Below, one piece after another: positions 10,218-20,551 of a stretch of 64,000 bases of DNA; position 1 is the stretch's first letter, and every line of letters starts with the position of its first letter. A model generated the notes under the pieces. The model was not told where the DNA came from. It made no database searches and saw only the letters and a program-made list of their open reading frames with translations. Source of the DNA: Strongyloides papillosus (lineage: Eukaryota > Nematoda > Chromadorea > Rhabditida > Strongyloididae); contig SRSI01000050.1 in the NCBI GenBank assembly GCA_005656395.1, positions 310,001 through 374,000 on the forward strand, given 5' to 3'. The position numbers and the translations under genes are program-made.

Positions 10218-13200
10218 ATGAAAAAGTTTTCTGTATCCTTTTTTGTTGCTGTGGCTATAACTACTGTTATAGGGCAGTACGAAAGCAACGATAATATATT
10301 ACAAAATCCAGATTTCAAAGCTATTAATCAGTTTTATTTAAAAGATCTAGAAGAACGCTTCTCTAATAATGGTGATAAAGAAAATTTTCCTAATAACCTA
10401 ATTAATGCAAAAACTAATCAAAATATTCCAAGTTTTATAAGAGATCTTAATATTACCAAATTAGAAGAATTTCTTTATATCGTATTAGATGTTAAATCAA
10501 CAAAATATGATGTTGAAAAGAAACTTGAAAAATGGGTCGGAGAACAAAGTGATAGTATCAAAAAAGAATTCAGTATTTTTAAAGCTAAAGAAGAATTAAG
10601 AAAAGATAAATTTGAAAAACTACATGAAATGATATCATCAAGATTCTTCCCAGATGCCAAAAATATAGATAATCAAATTATAGTATGTTTTTAACAGTAT
10701 TATTAATTTACTTTTTTAGGCCTTATTTAATAACAAGTCAATAACAAAAATTGATGAAACATTAAAAATAAGAGAAATAATAAAAAGTGCTCCATGTAAT
10801 GCATTGAGACAATTAGTTCATTTGTATCCATTTGTAAGAAGTGAAATGTATAAATGTATTAGAAGAAGACAGCCATTGAAAATGAATATTATTGTAACCA
10901 AAATGGAAAAACCAATATTACCATTTGGAATGACTTTTAAAAGTATGGTAAAACCTATCGCTTCAGGTCCTGTAGAACAAGGTGAAAATGATGAAAATGA
11001 TTTATTGAGTAACGATCAAAATAAATTTAATAAAATTGTTGAAGAAAAATCTTATAATACAAAAAATGATAAGCGATTAAGAGCTCCAACACCTCTACCA
11101 GATTTAGAGAACGTTAATAATGAAATGGATAATTCCGGTGACGACATTTACGCACTTAATAAAGAAAATGACATGAAATTGTACAATAAAAAACAAATGC
11201 CAAGATATTCTACTGATGATAATAATGTTGGAGAGGAAAAAATTAATATGATGCCTCCACCAAGAGGAAGATTCCCAATTCCAGATATGGGTAACGATAT
11301 GTTACCGCCACCACATAGGAGAGGTATGCATTTTAGGCCTGCATCTAGAAGACCTATTATGGACGATGATATGATGCCTCCACCAAGAGGAAGGTTCCCA
11401 ATTCCAGATATGGATAACGATATGTTACCACCACCTCCTAGAAGAGATATGCCTTTTAGGCCTGAATATAGAAGACCTACCATGGATGATGATATGATGC
11501 CCCCACCAAGAGGAAGATTCCCAATTCCGGATATGGGTAACGATATGTTACCACCACCACATAGAAGAGGTATGTCTTTTGTACCTAAATTTGAAAATCA
11601 AAATAGAAGAGGATTTATATATTCAAACTTCAATGATGATATGTTTTTATTATTTAAAAGAAGATTTCCGTTTGTTCCCGATTTTGGTAGACGAAATAGA
11701 AGAAGATCTCATAGGTGGGGTTTCGAACCAAGTATGTTACCACCACAAGGAAGAAGAACTTCATTCGGACCTGAATTTTTAAAGCCTCGTAAAAGAGGAT
11801 TTAGAAAGCCAGATATGGATGATATGTTACCACCACCTTCTAGAAGAGAATTACCTTTTGAACCTGAGTTTATAGGCCCACAAAGAAGGGCATTTAATAA
11901 GCCAGATATGGACGATGATATGTTACCACCATCTCCTAGAAGAGAGTTACCTTTTGAACCTGAGTTTATAGGCCCACGAAGGAGAGGATTTAGAAAGCCA
12001 GATATGGATGATATGTTACCACCACCTTCTAGAAGAGAATTACCTTTTGAACCTGAGTTTGTAGGCCCACAAAGAAGGGCATTTAATAAGCCAGATATGG
12101 ACGATGATATGTTACCACCATCTCCTAGAAGAGAGTTACCTTTTGAACCTGAGTTTATAGGCCCACGAAGGAGAGGATTTAGAAAGCCAGATATGGATGA
12201 TGATGATATGTTACCACCACCTTCTAGAAGAGAATTACCTTTTGAACCTGAGTTTGTAGGCCCACAAAGAAGGGCATTTAATAAGCCAGATATGGACGAT
12301 GATATGTTACCACCATTTCCCAGAAAAGAATTACCTCTTGAACCTGAGTTTGAAGTGCCACAAAGGAAAAGACTTATGAAACGCCAATTTGATGAAAATA
12401 TGTTTCCATCAAATGAAAGAAGCATGTCATTCTCAAATAAAAGAGGATTTCAAAACTCAGACATGAAAAGCGGAATGATGCCATCATCGGAAAGAGGCAT
12501 GTCGTTTTCGCCTGAATTCGAAAGGCCAAATAGAAGAGATTTTAACAGAGGTAACTCTGATACTAACAGATCACCATTATCCGGAAGAAATATGCCTTTT
12601 GATAACATGTTTGATAGATCAAGTAACAGTGGGTTTAAAAGACAAGATTTTGATATAATGCCATCATCTGAAAGAAGAGGTTCTTCTATGCCTGATTTTC
12701 ATAATCAAAATAGAAGGGGGTTTAGAAGACGAAACTCTGATGAGGGTATGATGGAATCATCAGGAAGAAATATGCCTTTTTCACAACAGTTTGACAGAGC
12801 TTCTAAAGGTGGATTTAAAAGACGAGGCTTTGACGGTGGTATGCAATTCAATAATGATAATGGAAATCAGTCTGGAGATTTTTTTAACAGACCATTCGGA
12901 GGCAATAGAAACGAAAGAATTGCTTTCCGTAAATACAATAATGAAGGAGAAATTTCTTTATCTAGCAATCAAAAACCCCCAATAAATTCTGAAGATCGCA
13001 AAAAAAATAATTTGGAAAATACAAGTGGTATATCACCTGCTTCAAATAAAGGTGACCACGAGACAGAACAAAATGACAACCACATGGAACACCCCATGTT
13101 CGTCACCATGCACGGAAAGGATACAAATGTTAACTTTAAAAATAATAAGGAAATGCCCGAAGGACTTAAAAAGAGAGAAGCACCACTTGATCCCGGAGTT

Positions 13201-13245
13201 GTGCCTGATCAATTACCAATTATTAGAGGGGCTCGCCCACAATAA
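10218..13245 (+). CDS. Secreted SXP/RAL-2 (DUF148) protein with long proline/arginine repeat tail
   Basis: Two exons, 10218-10682 and 10720-13245, separated by a 37-nt intron in phase 0, encode 996 residues. A signal peptide (about residues 1-19, ending VIG-Q) precedes a helical DUF148/SXP-RAL-2 domain at about 85-210, with the usual charged helices (VEKKLEKWVGEQSDSIKKEF; IDETLKIREIIKSAP). This domain marks nematode-specific, often immunogenic, secreted proteins, normally only 150-250 residues long. Here about 750 residues follow, made of PPPRGRFPIPDM-type and ELPFEPEF-type repeats studded with RR/RRR pairs and ending PDQLPIIRGARPQ. The tail is rich in Met, Pro, Arg and Asp and may be processed at the dibasic sites. 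The DUF148 call is good. The function is unknown even in the family. Confidence 0.82.
11248..11580 (+). repeat. 123-bp tandem repeats in DUF148 gene (three units)
   Basis: Three consecutive units of about 41 codons, each beginning MMPPPRGRFPIPDM and containing NDMLPPP.RR. The copies are nearly identical at the DNA level, which points to recent duplication or gene conversion. Confidence 0.9.
11790..12345 (+). repeat. About 190-bp higher-order tandem repeats in DUF148 gene
   Basis: Alternating A/B subunits (DMLPPPSRRELPFEPEF..GPQRRAFNKPDMD and the SPRR/RRRGFRKP variant) form dimeric units of about 63 codons, repeated about three times. The subunit order A-B-A-B-A shows that expansion acted on the dimer. 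No spacers are present, so it is not a CRISPR-like array. Confidence 0.88.
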
Positions 13246-13535
13246 TTTCAGTTATTAAATACATTGTTATTATAATAAATTACTCATAAAAATATCTTTT
13301 TGTTGTTCGTATGTTTCATTGTTCACATTAGAATACCATCTATATCTAAAACAGTTGTATGATAATTTATTTTATAAAGTAAAGCAAATAACTTTTAATC
13401 TAATTTGATGACTACTATGAAAAAATGAAAGAATCATCTAATAAATAGTATTTTAATTCTAGATACAATCTGTTTGTAATATTTTATCAAATAAATGAAT
13501 TTAAATTATAACAGGTTAAGAAAGTACAATAATTA

Positions 13536-14066
13536 GATAAAACCATGGTGTCCTGTTACTTCAAAGTCAATTATTGGATGATCATCATCCAATAGCATTG
13601 GGAAAGTTGATGATCTTCTAACGAAATCTCTGATCTCCTTCCTACTCTTCCATTTTCCATCACCAGACATTGACCAAACTAAATTAACAGCCATGGACTT
13701 TTCAATGTATGATTCGATTTGTTCAGTTGTAAGTGGGAAATCTTGATGACTGAATTCACATTCTAGTAATTGTTTAACAGAGAAATTCATCATTGAGAAA
13801 AATGATAGAATCTAGCTTTGTGAGGTTGCTTCCATAATATGATCAATATTTTCTGATGCATAGTCTAACGTTAAAGCAACAAGTCAATCACTTTTCATCT
13901 GTCTACTAAGAGTATTAGCACATATTCTTTGAACTTCCAAGACTCTACTCGTAATGGTATCAGATGGAGAATTGATATTTGAAGAAAGATGACCAAATGT
14001 ACCGGCCATCATTAAAGAACTGTGCATAAATGTCTCCAAAGAAATAATTTCAGTTGTTTCCGATGG
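13536..14066 (-). pseudogene. Cytoplasmic dynein heavy chain fragment, copy 1
   Basis: Read on the minus strand from about 14066, the sequence encodes TSRVLEVQRICAN, ILSFFSMMNFSVKQLL, HQDFPLTTEQIESYIEKS, SMSGDGKWKSRKEIRDFVRR and HPIIDFEVTG. These match in order the cytoplasmic dynein-1 heavy chain around the AAA2-AAA3 join. The frame is broken by at least two stop codons: TGA after QMKSD and TAG after ATSQS. A full heavy chain has over 4000 residues, so this is an inactive piece. The same piece recurs at 18437-19324. It abuts an RRP4 fragment on the other strand. Confidence 0.85.
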
Positions 14067-14094
14067 GGTTTATAAAATCTCAATCGCCGGTTGA

Positions 14095-14858
14095 GTTTAT
14101 ACACTTCCGGAATACCAGCTAGCACATTCTCTGGAGTCATAAATAAAGTCAACACGTTAGTAAAAGTGAATCCATATAGTGATGTTTACAGCGATGAAGT
14201 GGGTGATGTAGGTTGTTGGGCGTGTTGTTGGGGTCCAGCAAAGATGATGGAAATTAAATATCTCTTCAAAGCAGAAAGCATTACTGAATTTCACCAATTT
14301 TCAACTACTAGGAGTCAATAATCAGGGAAAAGGTCTGAATGATGAGTTAGCATTACAAAGTCCATTTGTCCGTGGTGATTTAATCTCTGGAGGGATAGAT
14401 TCAATATATCTAAATGGAACAATCTTACTTCAAACAAGAAGTAGTAAATATGGTAAATTAGGTAGAGTAATACTTGTCGAAGTTCCTTTCTACTTAGTTA
14501 TTCGTTTAAAAACATACTTATTTAAACACGAAAAAGATATGTCATTTTTATTTGGTTGCAATGGAAACATTTGGTTGTATACTTGTGATTCTAAGAATAG
14601 TGATGTTGCTATTGGTTGGTCCTCTGATCATCATAATAAGGTACCGCGGGAATTAATGCTTAATACTATTCGTTTTGCAAAATGTGTTATAATATTAGCT
14701 ACTTATCACTTAGATATTATTGATTAGACGGTTCCTAAGCTTATGCATTCAGTCAAATTCATGATTTAAATGATATCCCTCTACCTCAGGTAATTCATGA
14801 TGTTGCTGTTAAAGTGTTAAAGGAAATGAAGAAGAATGAGATGTTTAATGATAGATAA
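14095..14858 (+). pseudogene. Exosome RRP4 (EXOSC2) pseudogene
   Basis: Reading forward, family signatures appear in order but in shifting frames: GVINKVNTLVKVNPYSDVYS, GEVGD-like EVGDV, ELALQSPFVRGDLISG, LLQTRSSKYGKLGR, FLFGCNGNIWLY and a C-terminus ending KKNEMFNDR before TAA at 14856-14858. Stops at about 14320 and 14725, plus frameshifts near 14215, break the chain. RRP4 is the S1/KH cap subunit of the RNA exosome. The order of pieces is unchanged and almost the whole length is represented, so it is a decayed copy rather than a domain capture. No intron remains that I can define, so a processed origin is possible. Confidence 0.82.
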
Positions 14859-15212
14859 CTATTTATCTTTTTGTTTTCTCTTTTTAAATTTCTTATTAAA
14901 AATAAAAAGCATTTATTTCAAGTTATTATTTATTATGTGAAGACAAAAAGGAAAAAGTTGATGGATTTATAAACTTTTTATATATATATATATTAATACT
15001 GATCATCTATAAAGAATTTTTGCATTTTATAAATAGAAATATGGACATTATAATACATCCTGTTCTTTTCTTGTTTTTGGATAAACTAATTCTTTGTAAG
15101 TGACAAAACCTTGTTGATTGTATTTAGCAGTTAGTTATAACATTTGCATAAAAGTAAAAACATATGGCTCGCAATAGAATTAGAGACAAAAAAGTATAAT
15201 GTTAAGCTTTTG
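14859..15212. other. AT-rich spacer with TA tract
   Basis: Non-coding. A (TA)n run lies at about 14979-14993. Nothing else is recognised. Confidence 0.45.
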
Positions 15213-15511
15213 TACACACAAATTAAAAATTCATTTATTTAAGATGTACATAACAATTTATGTAAAATTGTATTACATTTACGAAAAATGAATTTTTACA
15301 AAAATGTATTTAGTTGTTATACAATTTTACCTAAAAATGTATAACAATCATACTTCAAATTGCATATCAATTCTACTTAAAATTGTGCCTATACAAAATT
15401 AGTAAAATTGTATTACAAAATTCATTAAATTGTCGTTACATCTTTTAGCAAATTGTATGACAATTTGCATTAGATTGCAACGTTAATTGCAGAATTTTTA
15501 ATTTGTGTGTA
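15213..15511. mobile_element. TA-flanked inverted-repeat element (MITE), copy 1
   Basis: CACACAAATTAAAAATTC at 15215 is the exact inverted repeat of GAATTTTTAATTTGTGTG ending at 15509, and both ends are flanked by TA (15213-15214 and 15510-15511). This gives a 295-bp element with 18-bp terminal inverted repeats and TA target duplication, as in Tc1/mariner-type non-autonomous elements. The interior has no open frame and is full of AATTGTATAACAAT-like motifs in both orientations, so it could fold back on itself. A related, longer copy lies at 16737-17192. Confidence 0.82.
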
Positions 15512-15529
15512 ATAGGTCAACACTTTTAC

Positions 15530-15840
15530 CCACGAATCCTCCGAAAGCTTATAGATCCAGAATCTTTGGTCCTTGAATTTTGTGGAACCAATGTTTCTTA
15601 CCCATGAATCCACTATGGCACACCTGAACCCGACATTTTTACTTATAAATTTCAGAATTCTATTTTTTCATATATGAATCCTCTGAATTTAAAACTTTCC
15701 ATTCATGAAATCCATATGAAATCCCGAACCCGTTAAAAACAATTTGGTATATTTTAAATCCTATATTCATCTATAAATCCTATATGAGATCTCAAAATCT
15801 AATAAAATTAATCTATAAACCCCTAATTATCATATCAATT
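15530..15840. repeat. Degenerate ATGAATCC-type repeat
   Basis: Short blocks related to CCCATGAATCC, ATATGAATCCTCT, CATTCATGAAATCC and CTATAAATCCTATATGAG recur every 40-60 bp. It looks like an old, diverged tandem repeat next to the MITE. Unit boundaries are not clear, so the call is tentative. Confidence 0.4.
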
Positions 15841-16736
15841 ACCATATCATTGAAAAATAAATAAATTTATCATTTATAACTTTATCAAATATTAAGTTTG
15901 GACTTTTAACATTCTTGAGCAAAGCTTTAAATTTGACAAAAGATTGCTACACATTTTTAAGCAAATTTTTAAAATAAGCGAAAAATAACCAAAAACGTTC
16001 GTCCATAAGGGTGGTCAAACCTGTCACGACTTATTCATACTTTTGCAAAAAGGACATCCACTTCCGATCCCACATTATTCGCACCTAAAATAATTCATGT
16101 CTGAAGTCTATTTTCCTAAATTATGAATCCTAAGTAATTACTGTCTTTATAAGCTGATAAAGTTATTTTTAGAGTTATTAAGGTGATTCAAACTTCTTAA
16201 AATATGCTTTGATCCATTTAATGTTTAATTTTTTTACCAATTTCTCCTCTTTCTTTGCATAATTTACTGTTCATCCTTAAGATGCAATTTGAATATTATG
16301 AAAATATCTCTATGGTTTGAACTCTTTAGAGTGGGATTCTGTATTTTTGAAGATTAATATAATGAAAGTTACTGTAGGAAGATGGATTTAAAGAACTTTT
16401 CAGGATTATAAATTTATAAATAGTGGGTACCCCAACTTTTTGTAATGAATTCTAATCGTTCCTTTGTTATCGTACTATCAATAATCTTATTTATTATGTT
16501 AGTATGTTGTTTATGTTAAAATTCCCCTATATGAGGTTTCTTTTTTGATACAATTCTTGAGAATACCTTCCTACTACAGATTGCATTCGTAATTGGTACA
16601 TCAACATGTTCAGAACTTTCTATTCACGGACTAATTATTAATTTCATACGTTTCGTAACCATATACTATCCAATAGAGTATTTTTGCAGCAAGAAGAATA
16701 AAAAAAATGTGTATTGGAACGATTTTTAGTAGTTTT

Positions 16737-17192
16737 TACACAAATTAAAAATTCATTTATTTAAGATGTACATAACAATTTATGTAAAATTGTCTTACAT
16801 TTACAAAAGATGAATTTTTACAAAAATGTGTTTAACTGTTATACAATTTTAGGTAGGATTGTTGTACATTTTTGGGTAGAATTGTTATGCAATTTTAGGT
16901 AGAATTGAATAGTCATTTTTTTTAAAATTTTTACGCTAAGAAATAGATTTTTGTAAAAACTCACTTTTTCTTAATGTGATACGATTTCACCTAAAATTGT
17001 ATAACAATCCTACCTAAAAATGCATAATAATTCTACCAAAAGTGTCATACAATTCTACGCAAATTGTACCTATACAAAAATTAGTAAAATTGTATTACAA
17101 AATTCATTTAATTGTTTTTACAATTTTTAGTGAATTGTAAGACAATTTACATTAAATTAAACCTTAAATTGCGGATTTTTTGATTTTTGCTA
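16737..17192. mobile_element. Inverted-repeat element (MITE), longer diverged copy 2
   Basis: The left end CACAAATTAAAAATTC (from 16739, after TA) and the next 60 bp match copy 1 almost base for base. The right part repeats ATTAGTAAAATTGTATTACA and GTAAGACAATTTACATTA. The element is about 450 bp. A large interior palindrome, TAGGTAGGATTGTTGTACA against its complement around 17010, is absent from copy 1. The right terminus (GGATTTTTTGATTTTTGC, then TA at 17191) is much diverged from the left one, so this copy is probably immobile. Confidence 0.7.
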
Positions 17193-17430
17193 AGCAGCCG
17201 ATTAGAAAAAATTTCTCTTTGCATATTTAAAAGTTTAAAACCAAAAAAAATTAACCAAATGTTAGTAAAAATAACAACTTCAATAAAAAATACACATTTA
17301 TTATTTAAAAACATCTACAAAAAACTATAATACAAACAAATATGATAAAGATAAAAAAATAAAATTTTACATTATTAAATTTCAAATTAATAATGTTTAC
17401 AAGATATTCAATTTTCATCAGATATGTCAA

Positions 17431-17772
17431 CTATTCTTCATTTGTTATCGCAAGGAGAACCTCATGCTCTGAAAAGCATGGAGAGCCATAAACTTTGAAG
17501 ATTTTCTGCTCATATTTTCTAGTTTTAATTTAGAGACGAGTTGTTGATGCGTGCATTATAATGTGTCCACCAGCTGGCCTTATGGAGTTTTCTCCACACA
17601 ATGTGTTTCCGTATACATTCTCCATTACTTGATTTGTATAGACTACAGCAACACCGAACTCCTCGACGTATCTTGAAAGATGGTTCAAAAACTCGTTAAG
17701 ATGTCCCTGCCTGTCGGGTAATTCATAACGTCCGTTGAAGTTAGTTCTATAGAGAGAGTAGATTATGCTGAC
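17431..17772 (-). pseudogene. RAD51-family recombinase fragment
   Basis: On the minus strand the frame reads SIIYSLYRTNFNGRYELPDR, RQGHLNEFLNHLSRYVEEF, GVAVVYTNQVMENVYG, IRPAGGHIIMHASTTRL, then a TAA stop. The same frame then continues KIFKVYGSPCFSEHEVLLAI to a second stop at 17431. This is the C-terminal half of RAD51/DMC1, from after Walker B through the GG-H-ASTTR loop 2 region. The in-frame TAA stands where the family has Tyr or Ser. The Walker A part is absent upstream. RAD51 makes filaments on single-stranded DNA for strand exchange. This copy cannot do so. Confidence 0.8.
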
Positions 17773-17990
17773 TTAAAAGAGACACAGATTCATCAAAAAC
17801 ATGACTATAAGTAAAAGGAATTTGAAATAATTAGATCATCTGTTGCTTACTTATATTTTATACATTAACAAAACAAGAATAAGAATTTTACTGAAGCCTG
17901 CAGGAGGGTAAAGTCTTCTTATACTGAGAGAAATATACTGTGCGGATTTTTGCGGTTTCAAAATTTTTGTAGTTTACTATTTCTAATTAT

Positions 17991-18012
17991 AAACCGCAAA
18001 TGTTTGCGGTTT
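17991..18012. repeat. GC-rich perfect palindrome
   Basis: AAACCGCAAA, a TG loop, then TTTGCGGTTT form a 10-bp-arm hairpin. Two further GCGGTTT/GCCGCAAAA boxes flank it (17942-17960 and 18017-18024), so a larger foldback covering about 17940-18030 is possible. It stands out in very AT-rich DNA. It is unassigned. Confidence 0.6.
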
Positions 18013-18143
18013 CTAGCCGCAAAATTTTTCTAAGTATAACTAAAGATCAACTTAATTAACATACAATATTTTCACAGCCAAAATTTTTGAGTTATTTTAT
18101 TTACACTTATCTTTATTTAAAATGATACATACTTTTTATTAAA

Positions 18144-18980
18144 TTTCAGTTATTAATTATATTATTATAATAAATTACTCATAAAAAAATATGCTTTTAT
18201 TGTTCGTGGGTTTCATTCTTTACATTAGAATGCTATTTATATCTATAACGGTTATATGATGTTTTATTTTATGAACTAAAACAAATAACTTTTAATTTTT
18301 TTATCACTACTATGAAAAATGAAAGAACCAACCAATAAATAGTATTTTAATTCTCGATACAACCTTTTTATAATATTTTATCAAATAAAGAATTTTAAAT
18401 TAGAACAAGTTAACAAAATACAATGATTACATAAAAACATGGCAACCTGTAACTTGAAAGTCATTAATTGGATGTTCATCATCTAATGGGATTGGAGAAG
18501 TTGACGATCTTCTAACAAAATCACTGATCTCCTCTTATTCCTCCATTTTCCATCACTAAACATTGACAAGACTAAATTAACAGCCATAGCTTTTTCAATG
18601 TATGATTCAGTTTGTTAGGTTGTAAGTGGGAAATCTTGATGATTAGATTCATATTCTAGTAATTGTTTAACAGAGAAACTCATCATTGAGAAGAATGATA
18701 GAATTAATCTTTGTGAGGTTGCCTCCATAATATGATCAATATTTTCTAATGCATAGTCTAATGTTAAAGCAACAAGTCCATCACTCTTCATATGTCTACT
18801 AAGTATATTAGCACATATTCTTTGAATCTCCAAAACTCTACTTGTAATGGTATCAGATGGTGAATTAACATTTGAAGAAAGATGACCAAATGTACCGACC
18901 ATCATTAAAGAACTGTGTATAAATGTGTCCATAGAAATAATTTCAGTTGTTTGTGATGTTTGTTGAGCACCATAAGATAG
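18144..18980. repeat. Segmental duplication of 13248-14066
   Basis: From TTTCAGTTATTAATTA onward this stretch follows 13248-14066 closely: the DUF148 gene's 3' flank, about 290 bp of spacer, then the dynein fragment. The copy begins immediately after the position equivalent to the DUF148 stop codon. Because the joined 3'-flank/dynein arrangement is shared, the dynein piece was already next to a DUF148 3' end before duplication. Confidence 0.85.
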
Positions 18981-19324
18981 GAAATCATTATTATCTATAG
19001 AGAATTTAATTGTTTCAATGTCGAGTCTCTGATTTTTAAGTTTATTAAGATATGACTCATATAACGTATCCTCATTGATAACTTCCTCAGGGAACCAAAT
19101 CATACCACAACGTGATAAAGTAGCTAATGTAGCATATTTCAAGTCAGAAACTTCAAACATTATTCTAACGTTTGATGGAATTGATAAACGTTCACCATTT
19201 GGTAATGTAAGCAATTTATTGTCGTCAAGTACAGAATTAAGATTTTCAACCCACTCTATATCAACATCACAATCAAAGACAACCCATTGTCTTTTGGAAT
19301 TTTCACCACGAACATTAATAAAAA
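18437..19324 (-). pseudogene. Cytoplasmic dynein heavy chain fragment, copy 2 (longer)
   Basis: Minus-strand reading from about 19324 gives RQWVVFDCDVDIEWVENLNS, LDDNKLLTLPNGERL, PSNVRIMFEVSDLKYATLAT and SRCGMIWFPEEV, near-identical in type to the dynein-1 heavy chain AAA2 region (Walker B FDCDVD; sensor stretch). It continues into the part shared with copy 1. A TAA at 18615-18617 (LTT*QTESY, where copy 1 has Glu) and a small deletion near 18530 break it. About 200 residues upstream of the stop are open, so decay is recent or some constraint lasted. Flanks show no other dynein exons. Confidence 0.87.
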
Positions 19325-19477
19325 AGGTAAATTTTTCTTACCAAAAATGAAAAATATCGTTTTAAGAGTGAAATACAAACACGCGCTTTTTCACTACACT
19401 TTATATTTTAAAGTAAGAGAATTTAGAATCATCATATTTATTTTCTTGTAAAAGAACAATGAAGACTATCCGAGGAA

Positions 19478-19838
19478 TTTTCAAGAGTTGGTAAATCTTT
19501 TGCTGCTGATGAAATGACTGAGAAATTTGCTTATGCAGACAAAGAGCTAATAGAAGATTCAACGGACGCTAAGGCTACTGAAATAAGTATTAAAATGTCA
19601 GATACATGTTTAAATTCACTACAAGTTCATGTAGGTTTTGAAAATTTATAATATGTAATGTAATTTTATTTATACTTTCTTGCAGGATAACGGATGTATG
19701 ATTGGTAATGATGATTTAAAAATTGTGGCAGAAAGATTTGTGACCTCTAAAGCAAAATCTATGGATGATTTTAAAAAAATGCAAACATATGTTTTTAGAG
19801 GTGAAGCTTTAGCAAGTAAGGGAGTAAATTTAGTTTAA
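19478..19838 (+). pseudogene. MLH1/MutL N-terminal ATPase fragment with retained intron
   Basis: Two exon-like pieces join across 19633-19685 (GTAGGT...TTGCAG). They encode ELIEDSTDAKATEISIKM, then DNGCMIGNDDLKIVAERF, VTSKAKSM and YVFRGEALAS before a TAA at 19836. These are GHKL motifs I, II and III of MutL proteins (usually E-I-E-N-S-L-D-A, DNGxGI, YGFRGEAL). The motif I Asn that holds Mg-ATP is Asp, motif II has lost a Gly, and the reading frame is broken upstream of 19478 (IRGIFKSW*). Only the first 80-90 residues are present. The retained intron rules out a processed (retrotransposed) origin. Confidence 0.82.
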
Positions 19839-19889
19839 GAGCCTCCCCATTTTAATGCCTCTAATTTAAAGTTGTTTTTTTTATATTTT

Positions 19890-20010
19890 TTAATGTATTT
19901 AATATGTATATTTATTTGTATATATGTATCTGTTGTATATAATTTGTATGTGTATATCTATTGTATATAATTTGTATATATGTATTTATTGTATTCAATA
20001 AAATTTTCTA
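19890..20010. repeat. TTTGTATATATGTAT-type tandem repeat
   Basis: Three to four imperfect units of about 30-35 bp, built on TTTGTATATATGTATnTnTTGTATATAA. A simple-sequence expansion; no other meaning assigned. Confidence 0.7.
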
Positions 20011-20122
20011 ACAATTTAGCAAATTTAAAAAATGTCTTCATGAGATAGAAAATTAGTATAACGGCGATCTTTAGTACAACCGACCGTTATTAAAATTTTG
20101 TTCTAGTTGAACATAACTAAAC

Positions 20123-20292
20123 GTCTGAAAGACTTAAAAAAGGGAAGCACCCGTTGATGCCGAAGTTGTGCCTGATCAATTACCAATAATTATAGAGACC
20201 CTCCAGAATAAACTCAATTATTAATTACATCGTTATAAATAACAAATTACTCATAAAAAATATGCTTTTATTGTTCATAAGTTTCATTGAAC
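20123..20292 (+). pseudogene. Relic of the DUF148 gene 3' end
   Basis: The stretch GTTGTGCCTGATCAATTACC, with its surroundings, repeats the last 25-30 codons of the DUF148 gene (13160-13245), including the stop region. It then continues with the same 3' flank (AATTACTCATAAAAA...GTTTCATTG). Frameshifts and a lost dibasic segment show it is dead. It is a third copy of this 3' end in 7 kb. Confidence 0.8.
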
Positions 20293-20551
20293 AGCATTGT
20301 TAAAAGTGTCATGTTAAAATTAAAAAAAAAACAAGTTGGAACTTTAAATATAAAAATATAAATAATCCATAATATAAAAATTAAATAAATATAATTATTA
20401 ATATAAAAACTTTAGTAGATGTTAATTTAATTAAAGTACCTAAACTTTAAAAAGTTAATAAGTACCATTGTTTCAGTTATCGCCAACCATTAATAAGTAA
20501 GACCAAAGTCCAAATGCCACTTCCCATCAGAAGTTATTTAAAACTTGCACA

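Noticed and set aside
11248..12345. CRISPR-like regular repeats
   Set aside because: The repeats are in-frame protein-coding tandem units without unique spacers, in a eukaryote.
11709..12425. 238-aa minus-strand repeat ORF (GGNISS...NSGSKGNS)
   Set aside because: Antisense shadow of the DUF148 repeat tail, with no start context or homologous domain.
17431..17772. RAD51 fragment as a functional gene with stop readthrough
   Set aside because: The Walker A half is absent and no start or promoter is seen. It lies among other clear relics.
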